A stretch of 64,000 nt of DNA from CAYXLI01 sp964464925 (GTDB taxonomy: Bacteria > Acidobacteriota > Terriglobia > Bryobacterales > Bryobacteraceae). Shown piece by piece: positions 1 to 6,857 of this stretch. Below the pieces are notes generated by a model. The model made no database searches. It saw only the letters and a program-made list of their open reading frames with translations, and was not told the DNA's origin. A program made the position numbers and the translations under genes. The stretch is taken from the NCBI GenBank assembly GCA_964464925.1, contig CAYXLI010000013.1, positions 1 to 64,000 of the forward strand, given 5' to 3'. Numbering within the stretch: the stretch's first letter is position 1; each line of letters opens with the position of its first letter.

Positions 1-54
1 GACCCCAAACAGGTCTGGGCCATCCTCGACCCCACTATTCCGCCACTCTACTGA
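1..54 (+). CDS. 3' end of an unidentified gene
   Basis: Frame 1 is open from the window edge to a TGA at 52-54 and gives only 17 residues, ending in PTIPPLY. The downstream terminase-like gene begins 6 bases later, which suggests that both are read from one transcript. The fragment is too short to identify. In phage-like arrangements the gene before a large-terminase piece is often a small terminase or ATPase part, but nothing visible here confirms that. Confidence 0.5.
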   Translation, partial: DPKQVWAILDPTIPPLY

Positions 55-60
55 ACCTTT

Positions 61-735
61 ATGAATCCCACACTTCCTCTCCTCGATTTGCCGGAAGGAC
101 TGCCGGCCCGCTCTTCGTGCAGCGGCTTCTACATCGGCGTGGATCTCGGCCAGAAGCGCGACTACACGGCAATCGCGACCATCGAGCGGTCCAAATGTGT
201 CGCCCTCGAACGCGACCGCATGACGCACCACTTCCCGACCTTCATGCGTTATCACGTGCGCCGCATCGACCGGCCTCCTCTCGGCACTTCTTATGTGGAA
301 ATCGTCGATATCCTGGAGCGGCAAGTGCGCATGGCCGCGGGGCAGTTCACGCACCTCCGCCCCCGCCTCATCGTGGACGCCACTGGAGTCGGCGCTCCGG
401 TCATCGATCTCATCAAACAGCGCCAACTCCCCGCTTGGCTCGTGCCCGTCACCATCGTTGCGGGCGAGCAGGAGACTTCCACAAAATCCGGCTACTACCA
501 CGTGCCCAAGCGCAACCTCGTCACAGGACTCCAGATTCTGGTCGAGCAGGGAAATCTCAAGGTCTCCGCCAACATCACCGAATCCAAAGTGCTCATCCAC
601 GAGCTCATGAACATGCGCGCGAAGATCACCTCGGCCGGAAACGAAACCTATTCGGCATGGCGCGAGGGCGACCATGACGATATCGTCCTCGCTGTGGGAC
701 TTGCCTGCTGGCGCGCCGCCAAACAATGGGAATGA
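61..735 (+). CDS. Terminase large-subunit-like nuclease domain protein
   Basis: This 224-residue protein resembles the C-terminal RNase H-fold nuclease half of phage large terminases, which cuts concatemeric DNA during head packaging. Visible motifs are GVDLGQKRDYTAIA with Asp28 (first acidic strand), LIVDATGVG with Asp106 (second), and HDDIVLAVGLA with Asp206/207 near the end, the usual spacing of the metal-binding acids. No Walker A/B ATPase half is present here, so it is either the second part of a split terminase or an orphan nuclease. It starts 6 nt after the preceding stop. No capsid, portal or integrase gene is seen downstream. The nuclease fold is fairly sure; a packaging role is not. 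Confidence 0.7.
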   Translation: MNPTLPLLDLPEGLPARSSCSGFYIGVDLGQKRDYTAIATIERSKCVALERDRMTHHFPTFMRYHVRRIDRPPLGTSYVEIVDILERQVRMAAGQFTHLRPRLIVDATGVGAPVIDLIKQRQLPAWLVPVTIVAGEQETSTKSGYYHVPKRNLVTGLQILVEQGNLKVSANITESKVLIHELMNMRAKITSAGNETYSAWREGDHDDIVLAVGLACWRAAKQWE

Positions 736-941
736 GGCTGGCACCAGAACAGTCGCCTGCGCCTTCTTGTCCTGGCCCGCCTCGACTGTCTTTAGCCGCT
801 CCCAGGCATCTCACAGCTTTTCAAGACCCTCTTTCCCTACGGTAAGCGTGCGGGCTGAGAAACTTCTCGCGCGCGGTTTCGAGCAAATCGCCCTGAACAA
901 GCCAGTATCCACGGCTTCGTATGCCAGCAGCGAGCCGGAGG

Positions 942-1244
942 TTGAACATCGGCGTCGAAGTGGCGGAGAAACTCATCCGGTACAGCGATAACGGCTCTAC
1001 GTGGAGCGCGGTGAATTTCCCGGAAGTATCTCTGCCGGAACACGCCGGGCAGCATCGCCGTGCTGAACATACATCGCAACGAGTTGCTCTCTGGAACTAA
1101 CGCCGCAATCTCCGGCTTTCAGACGAACTCGAAAATCGGTTACGCGGTGATCGATACGAGAGTGATGATCCCGAAAAGACACAGCTTCTGAAACCCAGTC
1201 TGAACGAAGTTCCGGGAACGATCCGTTCGCGGTTTCTATATTAG
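942..1244 (+). pseudogene. serA: Decayed 3' fragment of serA (phosphoglycerate dehydrogenase, ACT-domain end)
   Basis: Three colinear blocks match the C-terminus of E. coli-type D-3-phosphoglycerate dehydrogenase. Block 1 (942-1050) includes NIGVEVAEKLIRYSDNGST and SAVNFPEVSLP. Block 2 (about 1051-1158) lies in another frame and holds SIAVLNIHRN and KIGYAVID, matching the ACT-domain strands. Block 3 (about 1158-1244) returns to the first frame and ends in VPGTIRSRFLY plus TAG, matching the family's final residues. Two frame changes and an in-frame stop at 1098-1100 make it non-functional as one protein. The upstream two thirds are missing or unrecognisable: 736-941 has no clear match, and 1245-1403 holds only the leader of the sigma-factor gene. 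Confidence 0.85.
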
Positions 1245-1403
1245 CTTTGTGCGGGGATTGCCGAACAGTCGCGCTGGATGTGCCGGAATCGCGACGTAGA
1301 TTCCCTGAAACCTTTCCTTCCGGCGTTTGGCCCGTATTACTTTCTGGAACTTTCCCGCCCATATCCGGGAATTATGTTCAGAACCCTTTCACGAGGGGCG
1401 AAA

Positions 1404-1961
1404 GTGACGGACTTTACCCAGCTTAGTGACGACGATCTGTTGCGCCGTTCAGCGCGTGGCGACGAAGCAGCGTTCACCGCTCTTTACCGCCGCCGCCAGG
1501 CAGGGATCTACCGGTATGCAATGCACATGAGCGGTAATGCGGCAACCGCGGAAGAGGTCACGCAGGAGGTATTTCTGGCTCTGCTGCGCAGTTTGCAGAG
1601 CTATGAGCCGGGCCGCGGATCGGTTTCGGCATTCCTCTACGGGATCGCGCGGAATCATCTGCTGAAGAACTGGGAGCGAACCGGCACGGCGGATGCTTTG
1701 GACGGGAACATGCCGTCCGGCGAGTGCCTGTGGACGGATTACAACCGTTGGCAAACCATCGAAAGCGTGCGGCAGGCCGTGTCTAGCCTGCCGGTCGCTT
1801 ATCGCGAGCCCGTGGTGCTCTGCGATCTGCAGGAGATGAGCTACGCCGAGGCCTCGCAGGTCCTCGGTGTTCCCGTGGGTACGGTGCGTTCGCGGCTAAG
1901 TAGGGGCCGTGCGATGTTGGCCGAAAAATTGAAAGTTGGGTGCCTGTATGAGGCTCGATGA
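1404..1961 (+). CDS. ECF-type RNA polymerase sigma factor
   Basis: About 185 residues from a GTG at 1404. Region 2 is recognisable from DDDLLRRSARGDEAAFTALY through EEVTQEVFLALL, then SAFLYGIARNHLLK. Region 4 carries the DNA-binding helix-turn-helix LQEMSYAEASQVLGVPVGTVRSRLSRGR. The GTG is preferred because GAGGGG lies 5 nt upstream (1393-1398); an ATG at 1374 in the same frame would add 10 residues but has a poorer ribosome-binding site. The next gene starts inside its last 14 bases, so the two are translationally coupled, the usual layout for an ECF factor and its membrane regulator. Confidence 0.9.
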   Translation: MTDFTQLSDDDLLRRSARGDEAAFTALYRRRQAGIYRYAMHMSGNAATAEEVTQEVFLALLRSLQSYEPGRGSVSAFLYGIARNHLLKNWERTGTADALDGNMPSGECLWTDYNRWQTIESVRQAVSSLPVAYREPVVLCDLQEMSYAEASQVLGVPVGTVRSRLSRGRAMLAEKLKVGCLYEAR

Positions 1962-2502
1962 GGATCGCGTAATTGAGGCGTTGGCGGCTCTCCGCGGCGA
2001 GACTGCCGGTGCAGAGGCGCCTCCGGGCGTTGAAGAAAGCGTACTTGCCGCTTTTCGGGCCCGCCAGGTTCGGCCAGTGCGTGTCGCGGGATGGTGGATA
2101 GCGGCGGCTGCCGCGCTGATGCTGGCCGGATTCGTTACAGTCGCAAGACGGCACAATGAGGAGCCGCACCGCGTGGCAACAGTCCAGCAACCGGCGCGGC
2201 CGCAGCCTCGGGTCGTCCTGCAACCTGCCGCGCCGCCTCAAGGGCCGGTGCGCAAGGTGCGCCGTGTGGCTGCCAAGAGGCGGGCTCCGCCGCTCGAGAC
2301 ATGGTCGGATTTCGTGGCAGTTCCGTTTGCTCCGCCTCTGAACGGAACGGACGGCGGACAGGTTTTGCAGGTGCGCTTGCCCCGGGCCACTTTGCAATCC
2401 TTTGGATTTTCCATGCCCGTGGACCGCGTTTTTGATCGGATGAATGCCGAAGTGATGGTGGGACAGGATGGCGTGGTGCACGCCATTCGATTTGCGAAAT
2501 AG
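1948..2502 (+). CDS. Single-pass membrane protein, probable anti-sigma factor
   Basis: The 184-residue protein overlaps the sigma-factor gene by 14 nt. Residues about 1-40 are acidic and cytoplasmic, one hydrophobic segment (GWWIAAAAALMLAGFVTVA, about 45-65) crosses the membrane, and a Pro/Arg-rich linker leads to a distal domain ending in FDRMNAEVMVGQDGVVHAIRF. The HxxxCxxC zinc motif of classic ZAS anti-sigma factors is absent. The role is inferred from position and topology: it would hold the sigma factor at the membrane until an envelope signal arrives. Confidence 0.6.
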   Translation: MRLDEDRVIEALAALRGETAGAEAPPGVEESVLAAFRARQVRPVRVAGWWIAAAAALMLAGFVTVARRHNEEPHRVATVQQPARPQPRVVLQPAAPPQGPVRKVRRVAAKRRAPPLETWSDFVAVPFAPPLNGTDGGQVLQVRLPRATLQSFGFSMPVDRVFDRMNAEVMVGQDGVVHAIRFAK

Positions 2503-2520
2503 AACTTTGAAGGAGACGCT

Positions 2521-3432
2521 ATGAATCGAACTCTAATTGCTGGTTTACTACTGGCCCCTGCCGCGTTTGCCCAGGAAGGCCGGGTCAACAAGATGATTGG
2601 GCCGGACGGGCTTCCGTTACAGCCGCCGGCGGGTGGCCAAGATGTTGTCTATACGGAACGGCACACCACAAATGCCGCGGATCCTAAGGTCGCGTCGATG
2701 CTGTCCGACGTGGTGATGACAAGATTTGTCTTCGATGGCAAGCCTGTGAAAGGCGCACCATACAGTGGAGAGGCCTCGACAGAGAGTACGCAGGTGCTTG
2801 CCGACGGCAATCGCATCACGCGCAAGAACACGGCCGTCGTCTACCGGGACGGCCAGGGTCGCACCAGGAGGGAAGAAACCATGAACGGGATGGGATTGTT
2901 GGCCTCCGCCGAATCATTCCAAACAATCTCGATCAATGATCCTGTGGCCCAGGTCAGTTATATTCTCGATGCGAAGACGAAGACCGCGCGCAAGCTGCCG
3001 AACATCACCACCGTTGGAGTTGGCGACAAAATCGGCATGGTAATCGCGGGTAAAGGTGCTCCCGGCATGGAACAGCACATCAGCACGCGTGTCCTTGCGC
3101 CAGGCAAGGAAAACGCCAACACGGAACAACTGGGAAAGCAGACGATCGACGGGTTGGTCTGTGATGGTACGCGAACCACGATCACCATCCCCGCCGGTCA
3201 GATGGGGAACGAACGGCCCATCGAGATCGTCAGCGAGCGCTGGTACTCTCCGGATCTTCAACTGACTGTAATGTCCAGGCACAACGATCCGCGCATGGGA
3301 GAGACAGTGTACAAGCTCAACCGTATCAACCGTGCGGAGCCGCTGCCGTCGCTATTCCAGGTTCCTGCCGATTACACGATCAACACGGACGGCCCTATGA
3401 TCCGGACCTTCAGGAAGGACTCGGAGCGCTGA
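2521..3432 (+). CDS. Secreted protein of unknown function, sigma-factor operon
   Basis: A 303-residue protein with a short signal peptide (MNRTLIAGLLLAPAAFAQ, likely cleavage near residue 18) and AAGGAGA as ribosome-binding site at 2509-2515. The mature part is beta-rich, with a repeated style such as RITRKNTAVVYRDGQGRTRREE, and no catalytic motif that I recognise. It follows the anti-sigma gene by 18 nt and ends at a good terminator, so it is the third gene of the sigma operon. A periplasmic or cell-surface role within the same stress response is plausible but only inferred. Confidence 0.7.
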   Translation: MNRTLIAGLLLAPAAFAQEGRVNKMIGPDGLPLQPPAGGQDVVYTERHTTNAADPKVASMLSDVVMTRFVFDGKPVKGAPYSGEASTESTQVLADGNRITRKNTAVVYRDGQGRTRREETMNGMGLLASAESFQTISINDPVAQVSYILDAKTKTARKLPNITTVGVGDKIGMVIAGKGAPGMEQHISTRVLAPGKENANTEQLGKQTIDGLVCDGTRTTITIPAGQMGNERPIEIVSERWYSPDLQLTVMSRHNDPRMGETVYKLNRINRAEPLPSLFQVPADYTINTDGPMIRTFRKDSER

Positions 3433-3436
3433 ATGC

Positions 3437-3480
3437 AAGAGCGCGTCTGGGCCGGGATTCAGGCGCGCTCTTCCAACGTT
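3437..3480 (+). terminator. Rho-independent-like terminator after the sigma operon
   Basis: Perfect 9-bp inverted repeat AAGAGCGCG (3437-3445) and CGCGCTCTT (3464-3472), 18-nt loop, followed by a weak T-rich stretch. It sits 5 nt after the stop of the secreted protein gene and before the convergent peptidase gene ending at 3497. Confidence 0.65.
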
Positions 3481-3496
3481 TGGCTTCGCCGCGCTT

Positions 3497-5158
3497 CTAC
3501 TCGCTCGGCTTCTGCTGCGTTTCTGCGCTCGTCGTCGGCCCCTGGCGCTCTGCCGGCTGCGGTTTCGGCAGCGGCTTGCGGGGCATCATCTCCTCGCGGT
3601 TTGCAGTCTGGTAGATAAACGATGCCATAATCGCCGATGCCTGCATCAGATCGCTCTTCTGCAGGCGGTCATAGACGTCCATGTTCGAGTGGTGGGTCCG
3701 CGCGTTGTACTCCACTTCATCCTGAATGAACTGGAACCCGGGCAAGCCAACCGCCGCGAACGAGAGGTGATCCGTTCCGCCCGTATTGCGGATGCTGACG
3801 GTGGTCATGCCGAGATCCTTGAATGGAGCCATCCAGGTCTCGAAAATCGGACGCTCCATATCGAGACCCTGCAGATAAATTCCGCGGATCTTCCCCGTTC
3901 CGTTGTCGAGATTGTAGTAGGCGGAAAGCTTGGCATGCTCCGGCAGCGGCTTCATCACTTCCGGATCCGCGAAGTGCGCCTTCACGTAGGCCTTGGATCC
4001 GAGCAGGCCCTCCTCTTCGCCTCCCCAGAGCCCCATGCGAACCGTGCGGTCCAGCTTGACGCCGCTTGCCTTCAGAATGCGCATCGCTTCCATTGCCACC
4101 GCGCAGCCGGCCGCGTTATCCGTTGCGCCCGTGCCGCCGTGCCAGGAGTCCAGATGAGCGCCGACCATGACGATCTCATCTTTCTTTTTGCCTCCTGGAA
4201 TCTCGGCGATCACGTTCGCGCTGTCCAGATCTTTCTCGTCGGAATCCGCTTTGATATCGAACTCCACCTTCACTGGAATCTTGTGCTCCAGCAGGCGCGC
4301 GATCCGGTTGTAGTGCTCTGCCGTAATGGCCACTGTGGGCACGGCCATGGGATCTTTCGCGTCTTCCCGTCCGGCCGACTGTCCGAATACAGTTCCGCCG
4401 TCTCCAATCCGCGGCATGTTGATCGCTAAAGTCACGCCTTCTTCCCGCAGGAACTTCGTGATACGGGCCCGCAGGCGGCGGAGGCCGGCTACATCCAGCG
4501 GCTGTCCTGGGGGTTGCCCCATAGCCTGCGCCAGGTTCGGCGGTCTACCGGCCGCATTCGCGTTGTTGTCGATCCGCGGCGTTCCCATCGGCGTGCGCTC
4601 ACCGGGCTCGGGAGCTTCGCCAAGCTTCCCCAGATCCTGGTCGCTATATCGCTTTAAAGGCGCGGACGCGATCGGCGTCAGGTCGCGCGGTGCCTCCGTC
4701 ATCACGATCCTGCCCTTCAGCTTGCCCTTCCACTTCGCCATATCCGCGTCCGTGCGGATGACAGCGATCATCGGCTCGCCCGAAATCGGCCCGTTCGTCC
4801 CGGAACTCCATGCCAAAGGGAAACCGATCAGCGGCATATATTGCGGTGCCGTCATCGCGGCATAGAAATGGGAGTAGGACCATCCGCGGCCAAACGGCCA
4901 TTTCTCCAGCGCAACGTTGCTGAGGCCGTATTCTTTCAGCCTCGTCACAGCCCAGTCTGCGGCGGCCCTGTAGCCCGGTGAATTGGTCACGCGCCCGCCG
5001 TAAACATCCGTCAGGTACCACGCATGATCCATGACTTTGGAATTTTCAAACGCCTCGGTCTTGATGCGCTGAATGGCCGAAAGGTCGGCCTTTTCCTCCG
5101 CCCACACAATCAGGGGAACGGCGGCGATAACCCCCAGCCAGAGCTTCCTGCGGAACAT
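3497..5158 (-). CDS. Secreted M28-family zinc peptidase
   Basis: The 553-residue protein starts with a signal peptide (MFRRKLWLGVIAAVPLIVWA). A PA-type insert domain occupies about residues 100-270 and the M28 catalytic domain about 310-515. The di-zinc site is visible: His335 in AHLDSWH, Asp347 in GATDNAAG, Glu382 in the GGEEEG turn, Asp418 in YYNLDNG and His490 in THHSNMD. The family removes N-terminal residues from peptides or acts as a carboxypeptidase; the substrate here is unknown. The C-terminal 30 residues are a Pro/Gln-rich tail. It is divergent from the DtxR-type regulator with about 50 nt between start codons. Confidence 0.9.
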   Translation of the reverse strand: MFRRKLWLGVIAAVPLIVWAEEKADLSAIQRIKTEAFENSKVMDHAWYLTDVYGGRVTNSPGYRAAADWAVTRLKEYGLSNVALEKWPFGRGWSYSHFYAAMTAPQYMPLIGFPLAWSSGTNGPISGEPMIAVIRTDADMAKWKGKLKGRIVMTEAPRDLTPIASAPLKRYSDQDLGKLGEAPEPGERTPMGTPRIDNNANAAGRPPNLAQAMGQPPGQPLDVAGLRRLRARITKFLREEGVTLAINMPRIGDGGTVFGQSAGREDAKDPMAVPTVAITAEHYNRIARLLEHKIPVKVEFDIKADSDEKDLDSANVIAEIPGGKKKDEIVMVGAHLDSWHGGTGATDNAAGCAVAMEAMRILKASGVKLDRTVRMGLWGGEEEGLLGSKAYVKAHFADPEVMKPLPEHAKLSAYYNLDNGTGKIRGIYLQGLDMERPIFETWMAPFKDLGMTTVSIRNTGGTDHLSFAAVGLPGFQFIQDEVEYNARTHHSNMDVYDRLQKSDLMQASAIMASFIYQTANREEMMPRKPLPKPQPAERQGPTTSAETQQKPSE

Positions 5159-5209
5159 AGTAATCGGAGGATAGCAGGACTGCGGTGCTTGTTACAATTT
5201 GAATGCGGC

Positions 5210-5923
5210 GTGAAGATCACCATCTCCAAAGAGAATTACCTCAAGGCGATCGCCGAAGCGCAATCCGAAGGGGAGACCGTAATTGCCGCCACTCTGGCTC
5301 GTTGGCTGAATGTTTCCGCGCCTGCGGTGACAATGGCCATCAAACGATTAAAGCGCGATGGGTTGATCGTCGTCGACGCAAGCGGCACCATTCTGCTCAC
5401 CGCCCAGGGCAGGGAAATCGCTAGCCGGGTTCTGAACCGGCACCATCTGATCGAGCGGATGCTGGCCGAGATCTTCGGGATGGAGTGGTACAAAGTCCAT
5501 GACGAGGCCGAGCAGTTAGAGCACGCCGTGTCTGAGGATTTTGAACACCGTCTACAGGAGAAACTCGGTACCGCGGAAGCGTGCCCCCACGGCAATCGCA
5601 TCGGCCTCGATACGCCCGAGGAACGGCGCAATCGCGGATGGGTACCGCTCGACGAGGCTCCATCGGAATGGCCCGCCACCGTTGTCAGCGTCTTCGAGCG
5701 GGACCGCCGCCTGCTGGAGTTTCTGGACGGTTTGGGTATCCGCCCCGGCGCATGCGTCGAGTTGGTCGCGCGCAACTACGACGACACATTGACTCTCCGC
5801 ACGGCCGGCCGCACAGTACATCTCGGCAAGGCTGCCGCTTCTAGAGTGTGGGTGATGTCTGCAGAGTCCGCGGACGGAAGTACTCGATTGTCTCTCGCAG
5901 ACCCTCTTCCAGTGCAACCCTAG
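5210..5923 (+). CDS. DtxR/MntR-family metal-dependent transcriptional regulator with FeoA-like domain
   Basis: About 237 residues from the GTG at 5210 (start KITISKENYLKAI, as in the family). Residues 1-70 form the winged helix (LARWLNVSAPAVTMAIKRLKRDGLI), about 70-150 the metal-binding dimerisation domain (RHHLIERMLAEIFG, EAEQLEHAVSEDFEHRL), and about 160-220 an SH3-like FeoA domain (RPGACVELVARNYDDTLTL). Such proteins repress or activate Mn/Fe transport genes when metal-loaded. A TACAAT box at 5193-5198 would place transcription start almost at the GTG, so the message may be nearly leaderless. Its last 83 nt overlap the convergent epimerase gene. No metal transporter gene is nearby. Confidence 0.85.
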   Translation: MKITISKENYLKAIAEAQSEGETVIAATLARWLNVSAPAVTMAIKRLKRDGLIVVDASGTILLTAQGREIASRVLNRHHLIERMLAEIFGMEWYKVHDEAEQLEHAVSEDFEHRLQEKLGTAEACPHGNRIGLDTPEERRNRGWVPLDEAPSEWPATVVSVFERDRRLLEFLDGLGIRPGACVELVARNYDDTLTLRTAGRTVHLGKAAASRVWVMSAESADGSTRLSLADPLPVQP

Positions 5924-6791
5924 GCTCCCAGCCGAGCACTTGTTTTGCCTTCGTAATATCTGGCCTGCGCCTCTTCGGGTCGTCCTCGGGCAGCGGTTCA
6001 TACCGCAGTCTTGCCTCGCCCCCCATCAGCTTCTGGATAGCTTCAGCGAATTCCAGAATCGTCATTTCGCGCGGGTTGCCGAGATTCACCGGGTAGCGCT
6101 CTTCCGAGTGTGACAGCATCACGAGGCCGCGCACCAGGTCGGAAACATAACAAAAGCTCCGCGTCTGCTTGCCATCTCCATACACCGTCATCGGCTGGCC
6201 CGTAAGCACCTGGTCGAGGAACGCCGGCACTACGCGCCCATCCTTGAGCTGCATCCTTGGGCCGTAGGTGTTGAAGATGCGGGCGATGTTTGTACGGACG
6301 CCATGCACTCGGTGATATGCCATCGTGATCGCTTCCGCATACCGTTTGCTCTCGTCATAGCAGGACCGCAAGCCCACCGGATTGACGTTGCCCCAGTAAG
6401 TTTCCTTTTGCGGATGTTCCAGCGGGTCACCATAGCACTCGGATGTGCTGGTCAGCAGAAAGCGAGCGCCCTTTACGCGCGCCAGGTCCAGCATGTTGCG
6501 CGTGGCGGTTGAGCCGGATTCCAGCGTCTCGATGGGATGATTCAGGTAGTCCTTGGGGCTGGCGAGAGACGCAAGATGCATCACTCCGTCAACCTCGCCC
6601 TCGATGTCCAGTGGGTTCGTGACATCGAATTCGCGGAACGTAAAGCGGGTATGTCCGCGCAGATGTTCCAGGTTTTCCGTCGACCCGGTAATCAGATTGT
6701 CAAGGCCCAGGACCGTATGGCCTTCCTGAATCAGCCAATCACACAGATGGGAGCCGATGAATCCGGCGGCTCCCGAAATTACATATTGCAA
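5841..6791 (-). CDS. NAD-dependent UDP-sugar epimerase/decarboxylase (UDP-xylose synthase-like)
   Basis: A 316-residue extended short-chain dehydrogenase. The Rossmann motif GAAGFIGS is at residues 7-14, the catalytic YxxxK is Tyr145-Lys149 (CYDESKR), and the catalytic Ser/Thr lies in LTSTSECYG. The HLASLASPKDY and YGPRMQLKDGRVVPAF segments are typical of UDP-glucuronate decarboxylases, which make UDP-xylose for cell-surface polysaccharides. UDP-glucose 4-epimerase activity cannot be excluded. The gene overlaps the 3' end of the convergent DtxR-type gene by 83 nt. Confidence 0.88.
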   Translation of the reverse strand: MQYVISGAAGFIGSHLCDWLIQEGHTVLGLDNLITGSTENLEHLRGHTRFTFREFDVTNPLDIEGEVDGVMHLASLASPKDYLNHPIETLESGSTATRNMLDLARVKGARFLLTSTSECYGDPLEHPQKETYWGNVNPVGLRSCYDESKRYAEAITMAYHRVHGVRTNIARIFNTYGPRMQLKDGRVVPAFLDQVLTGQPMTVYGDGKQTRSFCYVSDLVRGLVMLSHSEERYPVNLGNPREMTILEFAEAIQKLMGGEARLRYEPLPEDDPKRRRPDITKAKQVLGWEPRVALEEGLRETIEYFRPRTLQTSPTL

Positions 6792-6857
6792 ACGTCGCCC
6801 TCCACTTCCATCTATGGTACAAGGCGTCGGCCGCTACTGATATACTGACCGCGATTT

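Noticed and set aside
736..941. Possible SerA N-terminal remnant (AEKLLARGFEQI resembling the family start)
   Set aside because: The similarity is too short and weak to separate from chance.
997..1362. 121-codon minus-strand ORF over the serA remnant
   Set aside because: The plus strand clearly holds SerA-derived blocks, so this frame is a by-product.
1346..1376. GGAACTT upstream of the ECF sigma gene as an autoregulatory promoter
   Set aside because: No GTC/TCTAA-type -10 at 15-17 nt spacing; left unannotated.
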